DNA of 64,000 nucleotides from Aquibacillus albus (GTDB lineage Bacteria; Bacillota; Bacilli; Bacillales; Amphibacillaceae): the NCBI RefSeq assembly GCF_016908325.1, contig NZ_JAFBDR010000002.1, positions 62,001 to 126,000 on the forward strand, read 5' to 3'. The translations under genes were made by a program, and so were the position numbers. Of the stretch, positions 43,937-54,304 are shown one piece after another (position 1 is the stretch's first letter; each line of letters opens with the position of its first letter). A model generated the notes under the pieces. The model saw only the letters and a program-made list of their open reading frames with translations, was not told the DNA's origin and searched no databases.

Positions 43937-45509
43937 ATTTGATCGAAACATCATTGATCATTAAATAATTGGAAGGACTCATATAAAGACCTTTTACATT
44001 TTTACCAATGGCTGCCGTGTTCTCTAAGTAATGTACAGGAACAAACACAGCTTCTTCTATCTCAATGTCCTGGATTTCTTCATATATTTCAATACGCTTA
44101 TCTTCGTCATATTCTTGTCTGCCTTGCTCAATCAGTTCGTCCACTCTTGGATTTTCGTAGAAGAAGTAGTTGCCTGTACTTCCCTGTGAACTACTATGGA
44201 ATAAGTGATATTGAATATAATCTGCATCACCTGTCGCATTTCTCCAGCTACTAATAAACATACCTGTTTCTCCATTAGCTGCAGCTTCACTCCAGGCACC
44301 ATATTCAAGTACCTTTACCTCTACATCAATACCGATTCCCTTTAACTGTGATTGAACTACTTCCGCTAAGCTGATACGCTCCTTTTGATCCATCGTCCAA
44401 ATGGTTGTCTCAAACCCATCTGAATAACCAGCTTCCTTTAAAAGTTCTTTCGCTTTATTAATATCGTATCCATACTCCTGAATACCAGAATGATAACCAA
44501 ATACCTTCGAAGGAATGACAGAAAGTGCCTTTGAACCTACGTTGTTAAAAACACCTTCTTGAATCGCTTCCGTATTAATAGCATAATTGATCGCTTGCCT
44601 TACACGAACATCTTGGAAGACTTCTTCCTTAAAGTTAAATCCAATATAAATCGTTCCCATTGCATCGCTTCGATATAAATCCATATCTTCGGATGATTTA
44701 ATACGTTCTATTTCCGATACAGGAATCGGTTCGGCAACATGGGCTTCACCCGTTTCAACCATTGCAATACGAGTCGCATCCTCTGGTACTACTTTATAAA
44801 CGACTTCTTTGATTTTTGGCTTTTCTCCCCAGTATTCTTCATCTCTTGTAATCGTAATGTCTTGTCCTGGATTCCATGATTCAAATTTAAAAGGTCCGGT
44901 TCCTACTGGATGTTGGCCCAAATCCCTGCCATATTCATCAATAGCAGTTGGACTTAAGATTCCACCCTCATGATTAGCTAAAATCGAAAGTAATGGCGAA
45001 AATGGTTCTGTAAGAATGAATTGAACCGTATAGTCATCCACTATCTTGATCTCTTTGATTACACTAAACAATCCCGCTTTAGGAGAAGCAACCTCTTCAT
45101 CTAAAACCCGCTCGAACGTTCTTTTAACAGCTTCAGCAGTAAATGGGGTACCATCATGGAACTCCACTCCTTCACGAAGTTTAAACTCCCATGTTTCACT
45201 ATCTAACTGATCCCATTCCGTTGCTAATAATGGTTGAAACTCCATATCTTTATCCCTTTTGATCAATCCTTCATATATACTTTCATGAAAGATACTTGCA
45301 GCATTAATCGATGAACTAAAATGCGGATCTAGATTTTCTGCATCTGATAATCTTGCAACGATCAACGTTTCTTCACCTTGTTGAGTTTCCTCTGTATTAC
45401 CCTCTTCACTACTTGGTTCATTACCTGACGTTGATGTTGAGCAGCCAACAATAAACACCGCTAACAAAGTTGCTACAATCATAAAATAAGTAAATTTTAC
45501 CTGTCTCAT
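43935..45509 (-). CDS. ABC transporter substrate-binding lipoprotein, peptide/nickel family (SBP_bac_5)
   Basis: The ATG at 45509 follows AGGGAGGAC. The signal peptide ends in the lipobox IVGC (Cys23). The 524-residue protein has the family-5 fold: AENLDPHFSSSINAASIFHESIYEGL, LREGVEFHDGTPFTAEAVKRTFERV, HPVGTGPFKFESWNPGQDITITRDEEYWG and VRQAINYAINTEAI. It is the binding protein for the DppCBDF-like permease at 48.9-52.8 kb, from which it is separated by two amidohydrolase genes. Given its neighbours it may bind a heterocyclic or ureido compound instead of a peptide. Confidence 0.88.
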   Translation of the reverse strand: MRQVKFTYFMIVATLLAVFIVGCSTSTSGNEPSSEEGNTEETQQGEETLIVARLSDAENLDPHFSSSINAASIFHESIYEGLIKRDKDMEFQPLLATEWDQLDSETWEFKLREGVEFHDGTPFTAEAVKRTFERVLDEEVASPKAGLFSVIKEIKIVDDYTVQFILTEPFSPLLSILANHEGGILSPTAIDEYGRDLGQHPVGTGPFKFESWNPGQDITITRDEEYWGEKPKIKEVVYKVVPEDATRIAMVETGEAHVAEPIPVSEIERIKSSEDMDLYRSDAMGTIYIGFNFKEEVFQDVRVRQAINYAINTEAIQEGVFNNVGSKALSVIPSKVFGYHSGIQEYGYDINKAKELLKEAGYSDGFETTIWTMDQKERISLAEVVQSQLKGIGIDVEVKVLEYGAWSEAAANGETGMFISSWRNATGDADYIQYHLFHSSSQGSTGNYFFYENPRVDELIEQGRQEYDEDKRIEIYEEIQDIEIEEAVFVPVHYLENTAAIGKNVKGLYMSPSNYLMINDVSIK

Positions 45510-45685
45510 ATTGTCCTCCCTATTATTTCTATTTAAGAATCAAAGATTGCTAACTTAGTTCCGGCCAAAACTCAGCATCTTTTTTTCTTAATTAAATTAT
45601 AAGAAATTTCTGATAATGTTTGTTTTTTTATATTTACTTGAATTTTAACTATTTTTACATTTTCTTAAAATAATTAAAGTTTTGT

Positions 45686-47170
45686 TTACAATTTGGCCTT
45701 TTCATTTTTCTTCATCCTACGAAAGGAAGGGTTAAACAATTGGTCATCGGTAAGATGCTGATAATCTCTTTCCTTATATCCCAACCGCATTTTATTAAAA
45801 TAAGCTTGTCCTTTTGCACGAATTTCCCCCAAATCAACATGAGGTACCTTTCTGTCCTTCATGACAATTCTTCCATTAATAATAGACATTTTAACATCTC
45901 TTCCTGAACCCGACATAAACATGGTACGAATTGGATCATCGATTGTCCCCAGATGGTAACCTTCTAAATCCACTACGATAATATCGGCTTTTGCTCCAGG
46001 TGCCAATCTTCCAAGATCCTCTCGACCAAGGTACTCTGCCCCTCCAATAGTTGCTGCTCGAAAGAAGTCTGCATAGGTGGACCCCTCTGGATTCCCTTCT
46101 AAAATACGGGACACCAATGTTGCCGATCGTATGTTTTGAAAAAAGTCTGGAGGAAACGTATCTGTTCCCATTGCAACATTGATTCCTTGTTCCTTATATT
46201 TTTTAAAAGTTTCTAAGGCAGAAGAGTGCCTGCCGATAATCAGCGGACAATGGATAACGGTTGTATTCGTTTCTTTTAAAAGCTCCAGATCATTTCCTTC
46301 GCCAATGTTTGCTTTACTGTAGTCCGATATCCAATGCGCATGCGGAATCGCTGTTCTTTCTCCTAGAAAACCTAGATCATACAGGAAGCGAATAGGAGTT
46401 TTGTTATACCGGCGATGAATCTCATGGTACTCAAACTTGCCTTGTGCTGAGTGAAGTCTCACAGGACATCCTAGCTCTTGACTATAATATTTTGTTTGCT
46501 CCAAACTGTCCGGGGTTTGTGTTTCAATTCGCTCCGGTGCCAACATTCCTTTGATTAAACCGTTATAAGCTCCATCAAAATTCCTGACAAAATTTATCGC
46601 ACGACTTAGCCCTTTCCGCCCTTCCTCTTCATTCCAATATACGTTTATTTCACCATTAGGTTTTACAACTCTCATGCCAGATTGATAACTTGGTCCCATG
46701 TACATTCTCAATCCTAGCTTTCCTGCATGATGTGCTGCCGCTTCTAGTTCCTCGTAGGTTTCTGCCCATCGCTTATATAAGACAGAGGTAATAGGCATCG
46801 CCGTTGTAACACCATGAAGAATTAATTGCGTGTAAGCATAAAGAGACTTAAATTCTTCCTCTTCTTTTGTCATAAACTCCCGATATCCATTTTGATAATA
46901 TTCTTCAGACCAAAGGAGGTTTTTTTGCTTCGCATTATCTGCATCTATGTGAATAATATCATGGTCAATATCACCTAACGCATTCAAATCGATAAAACCA
47001 GGACTGACAACAGAATTTCCGGCATCGATGCATGAATCAACATTTCCTTCATAACGGTGACCAACATATACTATTTCTTCTTCTTCATAAACAACTTCAC
47101 CATTTTCAATAATGACATGGTCATTCCCATCATACCCAATGACAAATTTCCCTTTAATCTTTGTTTTCAC
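45686..47170 (-). CDS. ATZ/TRZ-type amidohydrolase lacking the first His-x-His
   Basis: The GTG at 47170 follows GAGGAGGAAT and lies one base after the previous stop; the longer frame overlaps that gene. The 494-residue protein is an amidohydrolase of the chlorohydrolase/TrzN-like group: RLHSAQG, AIPHAHW, MGTDTFPPD and GAEYLGREDLGRLAPGAKADIIVVDL. Where the family normally has PGfidxHxH, it reads SPGFIDLNALGDIDHD, so the usual first metal-binding pair is missing. Later His and Asp residues remain. It forms an operon with the preceding amidohydrolase gene. Confidence 0.8.
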   Translation of the reverse strand: MKTKIKGKFVIGYDGNDHVIIENGEVVYEEEEIVYVGHRYEGNVDSCIDAGNSVVSPGFIDLNALGDIDHDIIHIDADNAKQKNLLWSEEYYQNGYREFMTKEEEEFKSLYAYTQLILHGVTTAMPITSVLYKRWAETYEELEAAAHHAGKLGLRMYMGPSYQSGMRVVKPNGEINVYWNEEEGRKGLSRAINFVRNFDGAYNGLIKGMLAPERIETQTPDSLEQTKYYSQELGCPVRLHSAQGKFEYHEIHRRYNKTPIRFLYDLGFLGERTAIPHAHWISDYSKANIGEGNDLELLKETNTTVIHCPLIIGRHSSALETFKKYKEQGINVAMGTDTFPPDFFQNIRSATLVSRILEGNPEGSTYADFFRAATIGGAEYLGREDLGRLAPGAKADIIVVDLEGYHLGTIDDPIRTMFMSGSGRDVKMSIINGRIVMKDRKVPHVDLGEIRAKGQAYFNKMRLGYKERDYQHLTDDQLFNPSFRRMKKNEKAKL

Positions 47171-47171
47171 T

Positions 47172-48668
47172 TTATTCCTCCTCATCATTTCCTTTTGAGT
47201 TATCGTTAATAGGGTCGACGTACAGCCTAGCCTTTCCCCACATCGCATCTGAAGTGTTCATATATTTCTCAAGACCTGCCTGTGTCACTGTTCGAAAAGC
47301 TTCTTCATTTGCTTCCTCAAGAATTTGATTTTCATCTACTGTTTCTACGCTTCTATCCCTCATTAGTACCTTTCCATTGACGATGACATGATTAACATCA
47401 TGAGCAACGGCCTGATGGACCAACCGGTGAATATACATATAATTTGGAACGAGGTGCGGTTGATACATATCAACAGCTATTACATCAGCCCTTTTTCCAA
47501 TTTCCAGCGAGCCAAGTTCATCATCCCACCCTAAACATTTAGCTGCATCAATGGTGATCATCTCTAGTAATTTTCCAGGGCTTAACGTAAAGAAGTCTCT
47601 CAAGGCCGCCTGGTTAATCACTTGCATTTTTCTAATCGCTTGAAACATATCAAAACTAGTAGCAGGCGCCGTTCCGTCAGTAGATACTGCAACTGTTGCA
47701 CCTAGTTCGATTAGTTCTGGAATTGGCGTTCGGGCAGGTATTTGTCCGAAGCTTGGAGAAGCACTGACATTGGTCCCAGTCTCGGCAAGAATTCGGGCTT
47801 CATCGAATGAAATTCCTCTACAATGTTGTAAGTGTACATCTGGACCTAGCAATGCATTGTCACGATCTTGAATCGCAAGGTGTACCATCCCACCAAAAGC
47901 ATCGGAGTGAATTCTAGTATTATATTTTTTTGCGATTTCCCGAATCTTCTTTGCTTGTAGAAAATCATGGTCCGTTAATCCAAACAATTGATCAGGTGGT
48001 GTAGGATGCGAAGGATTAATAGACGTAACAATGACAAACGGGGTAATAAAAGCCCGGATGTGATCCTCATAGGAATGGTGAAGTGCCTCAATGACTGCCT
48101 CTGTACCGTTCAAAGCTTCTTGGTATGTGACTTCCTTTTCTATTCGTTTATCCCCCTTCCAACGACTAAACTTCTGTGGCCAAGGAGGATTACACGGACC
48201 AGTACAAACAACCTCCCTGACTCCGACTTCTGAATAAGCTTTTGCATGATTGATTGCGAAAATGGGATCATCAGAACGAGGAGTTGACCCTAAAACAGAC
48301 ACGCCTGTCGTCACCCCTGACTTTAACCGCTCTAGTGCAGATAGCTTCCCCTCATAGTACCAAAAGTCATCTGTTACAAAATGCTTATACGTTTCCGTCA
48401 TAACAGGCATCCATGATCCTGGATAGTCCATGGCTACTGTTTTAAACATGGAATGTCCGCCATGCCCGTGTGTATCAATCAGACCTGGTAATAAACAGTG
48501 GTTCTTACAATCGATAGTATCGTTAGCTTCATAATTTGATAGCAATTCCTGAGTAGTCCCTACATCCAAAATTTTTCCTTTGTGAATAGCTATCCCACCA
48601 TCTTCAATGATTCGCCTATGTTCGTCCATCGTAATAATCACACCATGAACGAGTAGTAAATCGATCAT
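47172..48668 (-). CDS. ATZ/TRZ-type amidohydrolase (deaminase/chlorohydrolase family)
   Basis: The ATG at 48668 follows AGAGGAG. The 498-residue protein has LLPGLIDTHGHGGHSMF (metal His-x-His), TRIHSDAFGG, HLQHCRGISFDE, VAVSTDGTAPATSFDM and the terminal GSLEIGKRADVIAVD. This is the layout of deaminases and dechlorinases acting on adenosine-type, guanine or s-triazine rings. It is the first gene of a minus-strand operon and faces the ABC importer operon divergently, which suggests that the imported compound is its substrate. Confidence 0.82.
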   Translation of the reverse strand: MIDLLLVHGVIITMDEHRRIIEDGGIAIHKGKILDVGTTQELLSNYEANDTIDCKNHCLLPGLIDTHGHGGHSMFKTVAMDYPGSWMPVMTETYKHFVTDDFWYYEGKLSALERLKSGVTTGVSVLGSTPRSDDPIFAINHAKAYSEVGVREVVCTGPCNPPWPQKFSRWKGDKRIEKEVTYQEALNGTEAVIEALHHSYEDHIRAFITPFVIVTSINPSHPTPPDQLFGLTDHDFLQAKKIREIAKKYNTRIHSDAFGGMVHLAIQDRDNALLGPDVHLQHCRGISFDEARILAETGTNVSASPSFGQIPARTPIPELIELGATVAVSTDGTAPATSFDMFQAIRKMQVINQAALRDFFTLSPGKLLEMITIDAAKCLGWDDELGSLEIGKRADVIAVDMYQPHLVPNYMYIHRLVHQAVAHDVNHVIVNGKVLMRDRSVETVDENQILEEANEEAFRTVTQAGLEKYMNTSDAMWGKARLYVDPINDNSKGNDEEE

Positions 48669-48857
48669 CCAATTCTCCTCTCTCTAGCAGCTATTACTTT
48701 GCTCCGTTTATATAAGTACATAAAAATTACATAGAATCTTAAAATCGAAACCGAATATGTAACCTAGTTAAACTATAAAGAAAATTTCTCTTGTTTATTT
48801 TCAGAATCTTTACATTTGTTTAAATTTTATTTACTTGTATTAGAAGATGTATAGACA

Positions 48858-48876
48858 TTATCAATCTATCTGATAA
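48858..48876. promoter_or_regulatory. Inverted repeat in the divergent promoter region
   Basis: TTATCA-N7-TGATAA lies 32 bp before the dppC-like ATG, in the region between the amidohydrolase operon and the ABC operon. It could be an operator. No match to a known regulator was recognised. Confidence 0.35.
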
Positions 48877-48907
48877 ATTTTTTATAAAGTCAAAAGGGGG
48901 GGACTTC

Positions 48908-49804
48908 ATGAAAACGGAAGTAATAGACGAAAAGATTCAAAGTCCAATAAGGAATAAAGTAAAGAAAGAAAAATGGAGAAGCTTCTACCTGCGGTTACAG
49001 AAAAACAAGCTTGCTTTAGTAGGGGGCATAATCGTCTTGTTCTATATGCTGCTTGCTTTAACAGCGTCTCTCATTGCACCTCATGATCCTTACGAGATTG
49101 ATTTGTTAAACAAGTTACAGCAACCATCAATGGAACATTGGTTAGGAACAGATGATAAAGGTAGAGATGTTTTAAGCCGATTGCTATATGGTGCCCAACT
49201 TTCTTTAGGGGTTGGGTTTGCATCGCTTTTCCTCGGAGCATTTTTTGGAATTATTTTAGGAATTGTCGCAGGGTACTATGGAAAATGGATAGATACAATT
49301 ATTATGCGATTTATTGATATTTTACTAGCCTTTCCCGGAATACTGCTTGCGCTCGCTATTGTGGCAGCGTTAGGTTCCAGCTTAATTAACGTAACAATCG
49401 CAGTTGGAATTTTTACAATACCTGTATTTGCGAGAATTGTTAGAGGTTCTACTCTATCTGTTAAAAAATTAGAATACATTGACGCCGTCCGTTCACTGGG
49501 AGCAAATGATATCACTATTATTTTCAAGCATATTCTCCCAAATATTCTTTCTCCCATTATTGTACAAGGGACATTACGTCTTGCAACTGTCATTCTAACG
49601 ACATCAGCACTATCTTTTTTAGGACTTGGTGCACAACCTCCATTACCTGAATGGGGAGCGATGCTAAGCAATGGACGAGATTTCTTGTTTTCCGCACCAT
49701 ACCTCACCATATTTCCTGGTTTAGCAATTGCAACACTTGTATTAGGTTTCAATTTATTTGGTGACGGACTCAGAGATGCACTAGATCCAAGACTAAAAAA
49801 ATAG
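48908..49804 (+). CDS. ABC transporter permease, DppC/OppC type
   Basis: The ATG at 48908 follows AAAGGGGGGG. The 298-residue protein has six helices, an N-terminal OppC_N segment, LGTDDKGRDVLSRLLYGAQLS, and the permease EAA loop GSTLSVKKLEYIDAVRSLGANDITIIFKHILPN. It is the C-type inner-membrane permease of a peptide/nickel-type importer. The order C-B-D-F differs from the common B-C-D-F. Confidence 0.9.
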   Translation: MKTEVIDEKIQSPIRNKVKKEKWRSFYLRLQKNKLALVGGIIVLFYMLLALTASLIAPHDPYEIDLLNKLQQPSMEHWLGTDDKGRDVLSRLLYGAQLSLGVGFASLFLGAFFGIILGIVAGYYGKWIDTIIMRFIDILLAFPGILLALAIVAALGSSLINVTIAVGIFTIPVFARIVRGSTLSVKKLEYIDAVRSLGANDITIIFKHILPNILSPIIVQGTLRLATVILTTSALSFLGLGAQPPLPEWGAMLSNGRDFLFSAPYLTIFPGLAIATLVLGFNLFGDGLRDALDPRLKK

Positions 49805-49815
49805 GGGGATAAAAT

Positions 49816-50736
49816 ATGTTTGTTTATATTATTCGTAGATTTTTACAGACGATACCAGTACTGCTGGGCGTTATTTTTGTAGTTTTTTTAATTATGAAAC
49901 TAGTCCCTGGTGATCCTGCTGTTCTTATTGCGGGAGAGGGTGCGACAGAAGAAACAATTGAAACAATCAGAAATGACTTAGGGCTCAACGATCCACTGCT
50001 CGTACAATATTTTAGTTACCTAAAAGACATTGTACAAGGTGATTTTGGAGAATCCATACGAAGTAACCGTCCTGTCTTTGATGAAATTATGGTTCGTTTG
50101 CCAATTACAATGGAGTTAGCGCTAATAAGCATCCTATTCTCTATTGTTTTAGGAATGATTGCAGGAATCTTATCAGCAACAAAACCAAATTCAATTGCTG
50201 ATATAACGATTATGTTACTTGCATTAATTGGTGTATCCTTCCCAAGCTTCTGGATAGGATTAATGCTAATCTTTTATTTTTCAGTTCAATTACAAATATT
50301 CCCGGTAGCCGGCTGGGATTCATGGATGCACATTGTCCTTCCTTCTATTACTCTCGGTGCCATGGGAGCAGCAATCATTGCCAGGATGACCCGTTCTAGC
50401 ATGTTAGATGTCATCCGGCAAGATTATATCCGAACAGCTCGTGCGAAAGGATTAAAAAATAGAGTCATTATTTATAAGCATGGGTTAAAAAATGCTATCA
50501 TTCCGGTTATTACTGTGATTGGTTTGCAGTTTGGGGTTTTATTAGGAGGAGCAGTAATTACTGAAACTGTCTTTGCTATTAATGGGCTGGGCAGGTTAAT
50601 CGTTGACTCCATCTACGCTCGTGATTTACCTATGATTCAAGGAACGGTTCTTACTGCCTCGGTTATTTTTGTCATTGTTAATCTTATTGTAGATACACTT
50701 TATCGCTATTTTAATAAACGAATCGAGTTAGATTAG
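49816..50736 (+). CDS. ABC transporter permease, DppB/OppB type
   Basis: The ATG at 49816 follows AGGGGGAT. The 306-residue protein starts FVYIIRRFLQTIPVLLGVIFVVFLIM, has six helices and the EAA loop DVIRQDYIRTARAKGLKNRVIIYKHGLKNA. It pairs with the preceding DppC-like permease to form the channel. Confidence 0.9.
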   Translation: MFVYIIRRFLQTIPVLLGVIFVVFLIMKLVPGDPAVLIAGEGATEETIETIRNDLGLNDPLLVQYFSYLKDIVQGDFGESIRSNRPVFDEIMVRLPITMELALISILFSIVLGMIAGILSATKPNSIADITIMLLALIGVSFPSFWIGLMLIFYFSVQLQIFPVAGWDSWMHIVLPSITLGAMGAAIIARMTRSSMLDVIRQDYIRTARAKGLKNRVIIYKHGLKNAIIPVITVIGLQFGVLLGGAVITETVFAINGLGRLIVDSIYARDLPMIQGTVLTASVIFVIVNLIVDTLYRYFNKRIELD

Positions 50737-50749
50737 GAGGTCGTGAACG

Positions 50750-51772
50750 ATGCTAGAACAGGAAGATAAAATATTAGAAGTTCGTCAATTACAAACACAT
50801 TTTTTTACAGATGAAGGAATAAGTAAGGCGGTTGATGGTGTCGATTTTGTGCTTCATAAAGGGGAAACATTAGGAATTGTTGGTGAATCTGGTTGTGGAA
50901 AAAGTATTACATCGATGTCAATTCTACGGTTAATTGACAGTCCTCCAGGAAAAATTGTCGGAGGTGAAGTTGTTTTTAAAGGAGAGAACCTCTTATCCAA
51001 AAGTGAAGCAACCATGCGCAAAATTCGCGGAAATGAGATTTCCATGATATTTCAAGAGCCAATGACTTCTTTAAATCCTGTATTCTCCGTTGGGGAACAA
51101 ATTGCGGAAGTTTTCAGGGTTCACCAAAATATGGGGAGAAAAGAAGCATGGAAAAAAGCAGTTGAAATGCTGAAGCTGGTCGGTATCCCTTCTCCTGAAG
51201 AACGTGCAAAGCAGGAACCGCATGAACTTAGTGGCGGTATGAGACAACGTGTCATGATCGCGATGGCTTTGTCCTGTAATCCAGAAATTCTGATTGCAGA
51301 TGAACCGACAACGGCTCTCGATGTAACCATTCAAGCACAAATACTGGAGTTAATGAAAACATTGCAAAATGAATTAGGTATGGGAGTGATTATGATTACA
51401 CACGACTTGGGAGTAGTTTCAGAAACCTGTGATCGAGTTGCTGTCATGTACGCAGGGAAGGTTGTTGAATACGCCACTGCTGACGATTTATTTGATCAGC
51501 CGAAGCATCCATATACGATTGGATTAATGAATTCCTTGCCTCGTATGGATATAGACCAAGAATCGTTACAAGCAATTCCGGGGAATGTACCTAGTCCATA
51601 CAATATGCCCAATGGGTGTCGCTTTGCACCTCGGTGCCCGCACGCCAAAGGTATATGTCATGACGCTATCCCAGAACTAAGAAATACCGATGATGGAAGC
51701 CAGGTTCGTTGCTGGATGTACACTCCGGAATGGGAAGATCATTCAGATATAACAAAAGCGGGGGTTAAATAA
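50750..51772 (+). CDS. ABC transporter ATP-binding protein, DppD/OppD type
   Basis: The ATG at 50750 follows TAGGAGGTCG. The 340-residue ATPase has Walker A GESGCGKS, signature LSGGMRQR, Walker B ILIADEP and the C-terminal oligopeptide-transporter extension with a Cys-rich cluster ([14 protein letters not shown]), which binds an iron-sulfur cluster in some family members. It powers the DppB/C-like permease. Confidence 0.92.
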   Translation: MLEQEDKILEVRQLQTHFFTDEGISKAVDGVDFVLHKGETLGIVGESGCGKSITSMSILRLIDSPPGKIVGGEVVFKGENLLSKSEATMRKIRGNEISMIFQEPMTSLNPVFSVGEQIAEVFRVHQNMGRKEAWKKAVEMLKLVGIPSPEERAKQEPHELSGGMRQRVMIAMALSCNPEILIADEPTTALDVTIQAQILELMKTLQNELGMGVIMITHDLGVVSETCDRVAVMYAGKVVEYATADDLFDQPKHPYTIGLMNSLPRMDIDQESLQAIPGNVPSPYNMPNGCRFAPRCPHAKGICHDAIPELRNTDDGSQVRCWMYTPEWEDHSDITKAGVK

Positions 51773-51773
51773 C

Positions 51774-52769
51774 ATGTCAGTTCAAACACAAGTAGCACAA
51801 GACAAAGAGCTTTTATTAGATGTGAAAAACTTGAAACAGCATTTCCCAGTCAAAGGTGGCCTTTTAGGAAGAACAATCAACCATGTCAAAGCTGTTGATG
51901 GAGTAGACTTTCAAATGAATGAAGGGGAAACGCTTAGTATTGTCGGGGAATCTGGATGCGGAAAATCAACAACAGGCAGGGCAATTTTACGCCTTGATAA
52001 CCCAACTGATGGAGAAATCTACTTTCAGGGACAGAACCTTTTAAAACTTAATAAAAAGGAAATGAGAAAAGTGCGAAAGGATCTGCAAGTTATTTTTCAA
52101 GATCCATTTGCCTCTCTTAATCCTCGACAAACAATTAAAAGTATCTTATACGAGGCCCTATCTATACAAAATGTGTTACCAAAAGCAAAACGACTAGAAC
52201 GGATTTACGAGTTACTGGAACACGTTGGACTCCCTGCAGATTCCATTCATCGTTACCCTCATGAATTCAGCGGGGGACAACGGCAACGGATAGGGATAGC
52301 TCGAGCTCTTGCTGTAGATCCTAAGCTGATTATTTGTGATGAAGCAGTATCTGCGCTTGATGTATCTGTTCAGGCACAAGTTTTAAACTTACTTAAAAGC
52401 CTGCAAAACCAATTTAATTTAACATTCCTATTTATCGCACATGATTTAGGAGTAGTTCGACATATTTCAGACCGAGTAATCGTCATGTACCTTGGAAAAA
52501 TTGTTGAAATAGCAGATAAAAAGACACTTTTCCAAAGTCCGCAACACCCTTATACGAAAGCATTATTATCTGCCATCCCAGTAACGAAAAAAGAGGAAAA
52601 GCGAGAAAGAATTGTTTTAGAAGGAGATGTCCCTTCTCCTATTAACCCGCCAGAAGGATGTCGATTCCATAACAGATGTCCTTTAGCTGTAGATGCTTGT
52701 AAAACACAAGTTCCTCCATTACGTAATATAGAAAATGGACATCAAGTTGCATGTCACCTTGTATCGTGA
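51774..52769 (+). CDS. ABC transporter ATP-binding protein, DppF/OppF type
   Basis: The ATG lies one base after the DppD-like stop. The 331-residue ATPase has Walker [10 protein letters not shown], the conserved FQDPFASLNPRQTI, signature FSGGQRQRIGIARAL, Walker B LIICDEA and the C-terminal CRFHNRCPLAVDAC cluster. It is the second ATPase of the importer. Walker B ends in DEA in place of the common DEP, which is also seen in other DppF proteins. Confidence 0.92.
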   Translation: MSVQTQVAQDKELLLDVKNLKQHFPVKGGLLGRTINHVKAVDGVDFQMNEGETLSIVGESGCGKSTTGRAILRLDNPTDGEIYFQGQNLLKLNKKEMRKVRKDLQVIFQDPFASLNPRQTIKSILYEALSIQNVLPKAKRLERIYELLEHVGLPADSIHRYPHEFSGGQRQRIGIARALAVDPKLIICDEAVSALDVSVQAQVLNLLKSLQNQFNLTFLFIAHDLGVVRHISDRVIVMYLGKIVEIADKKTLFQSPQHPYTKALLSAIPVTKKEEKRERIVLEGDVPSPINPPEGCRFHNRCPLAVDACKTQVPPLRNIENGHQVACHLVS

Positions 52770-52842
52770 AACACTAAATAAAATAGCAAAAAAAGTCGAA
52801 TTATGTTAATATTTAAAAAATAATAGTAATGGATGGGATCTC

Positions 52843-53610
52843 ATGCTTAATTTCCATAGCTTCACCATTTTTATGCTATTTTTAATTTTAGCTCCTATTA
52901 TAGGAGCTATTACTTTACTTTTTTTATTTATTTTTGAAAGAAGATTTGACCTTTTAGAAAAAGAAACAGAACAAGCGGAACTTGAGAAAGAACTTCAACA
53001 AGCCAAATACCAACAATTAAACGAGCAAATAAAACCCCATTTCTTATTTAATACATTAAATGTTATTTTAAGCTTGGCTCGTCTACAACGAAAAGATGAA
53101 TTGATTCGAGCTTTAGAAGTATTTTCACTCTTCCTAAAGTTTAATTATAAAACAAAGGATACATTAATCACGCTTTTTGAAGAAATCCGTTATACGGAAT
53201 ACTATATTGAAATTCAAAAATTAAGGTTTGGCGCCCGTTTAACAGTACAAATAGACTATGAAGAAGATCTTGCAGAAAGCCTTATTCCCCCATTTATTTT
53301 ACAAACCCTTGTCGAAAATGCATTTAAGCATGCCTTTGAGGTAACAGACGATCTTGCAATTTTAACGATTGAAATCACGAAACCTGATGACCTAATTATT
53401 ATGGAGGTTTCAGATAATGGAATCCAACAACACAATGAAAGCAGTCAAGATTATAGTGGATACGGTCTTGAAAATATCCATAGAAGATTATCGATTTGTT
53501 TCGGGGATGCATCTTCGGTTGAAATTAAATCTACTATAAATCAAGGTACGACTGTCCAAGTTAAATGGCCCAAAACAACCAAAACTGATATGAAAGAGGT
53601 TATAAAATGA
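52843..53610 (+). CDS. LytS/YesM-type sensor histidine kinase
   Basis: The ATG at 52843 lies after GGATGGGAT. The 255-residue protein has one N-terminal membrane helix (about residues 8-32), a short coiled coil, the His_kinase motif EQIKPHFLFNTLNVILSLARLQ with the phospho-His, and an HATPase domain with LVENAFKHAF (N box), EVSDNG and GYGLENIHRRL. It has no extracellular sensor domain, so it may sense through the membrane or through the SSS-type transporter two genes downstream. It overlaps the response-regulator gene. Confidence 0.88.
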   Translation: MLNFHSFTIFMLFLILAPIIGAITLLFLFIFERRFDLLEKETEQAELEKELQQAKYQQLNEQIKPHFLFNTLNVILSLARLQRKDELIRALEVFSLFLKFNYKTKDTLITLFEEIRYTEYYIEIQKLRFGARLTVQIDYEEDLAESLIPPFILQTLVENAFKHAFEVTDDLAILTIEITKPDDLIIMEVSDNGIQQHNESSQDYSGYGLENIHRRLSICFGDASSVEIKSTINQGTTVQVKWPKTTKTDMKEVIK

Positions 53611-54302
53611 ATGTTCTTCTTGTTGATGATGAGTTAATAGAATTAGAACAACTTGAGTTCATGATTCAGCCCTTATTTCCTTTATGGAAGTTTTTTAAAG
53701 CTACAGATGCAAGTAAGGCAAAGACTATATGCAATGATATTAAAATTAATCTTGCATTCCTCGACATCAACCTGCCTGGAAAATCTGGTTTAGAACTTGG
53801 AGAACAAATCAAAAAAATGAATAGTGGTATCGATATAATCATCGTGACTGCTTATCAAGAGTTCCAATTTGCCAAGCAATCCATTCGACTAGGAGTTATT
53901 GATTACTTAACAAAACCGATCATTCAAAATGAATTAGAAGATGTACTCAAAAAATATAAAACCAATAACATGCCTAAATATACCAAAACGATTCAGGATG
54001 TATTGACAATTATCCATGAACGGTACGATGAAAAATTAAACCTTAATACCCTAGCCGCTGAAGTCTTTATGAATCCAGCTTATTTAAGTAGGAGATTTCA
54101 CGAAGAAGTGAATAAACCACTATTTGAATACCTTATCCAATTTAGGATCAAGATGGCCAAAAAATTACTAGTTGAAAACACTAACTGGAGTATATCCATC
54201 ATAGCAGATAAAGTTGGATTTAATAGCCAACATTATTTCAGTACAACGTTTCGAAAAGTAGAAGGAATCTCACCTAAAGACTATCGAGAGAGGAAAAGGT
54301 AA
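53607..54302 (+). CDS. Response regulator with AraC-type DNA-binding domain
   Basis: The ATG overlaps the kinase stop (ATGA). The 231-residue protein has a receiver domain (VDDE acidic pair, phospho-Asp in LAFLDINLPGKSG, Thr in VTAYQ, Lys in YLTKPI) and a C-terminal pair of AraC helix-turn-helices (LNTLAAEVFMNPAYLSRRFHEE and ISIIADKVGFNSQHYFSTTFRK). This is the YesN type. It forms a two-component system with the preceding kinase and probably controls the transporter and amidohydrolase genes around it. Confidence 0.9.
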   Translation: MNVLLVDDELIELEQLEFMIQPLFPLWKFFKATDASKAKTICNDIKINLAFLDINLPGKSGLELGEQIKKMNSGIDIIIVTAYQEFQFAKQSIRLGVIDYLTKPIIQNELEDVLKKYKTNNMPKYTKTIQDVLTIIHERYDEKLNLNTLAAEVFMNPAYLSRRFHEEVNKPLFEYLIQFRIKMAKKLLVENTNWSISIIADKVGFNSQHYFSTTFRKVEGISPKDYRERKR

Positions 54303-54304
54303 CG

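Noticed and set aside
49276-49752. Minus-strand 158-codon frame inside the DppC-like gene
   Set aside because: Antisense shadow of a clear permease; no ribosome site.
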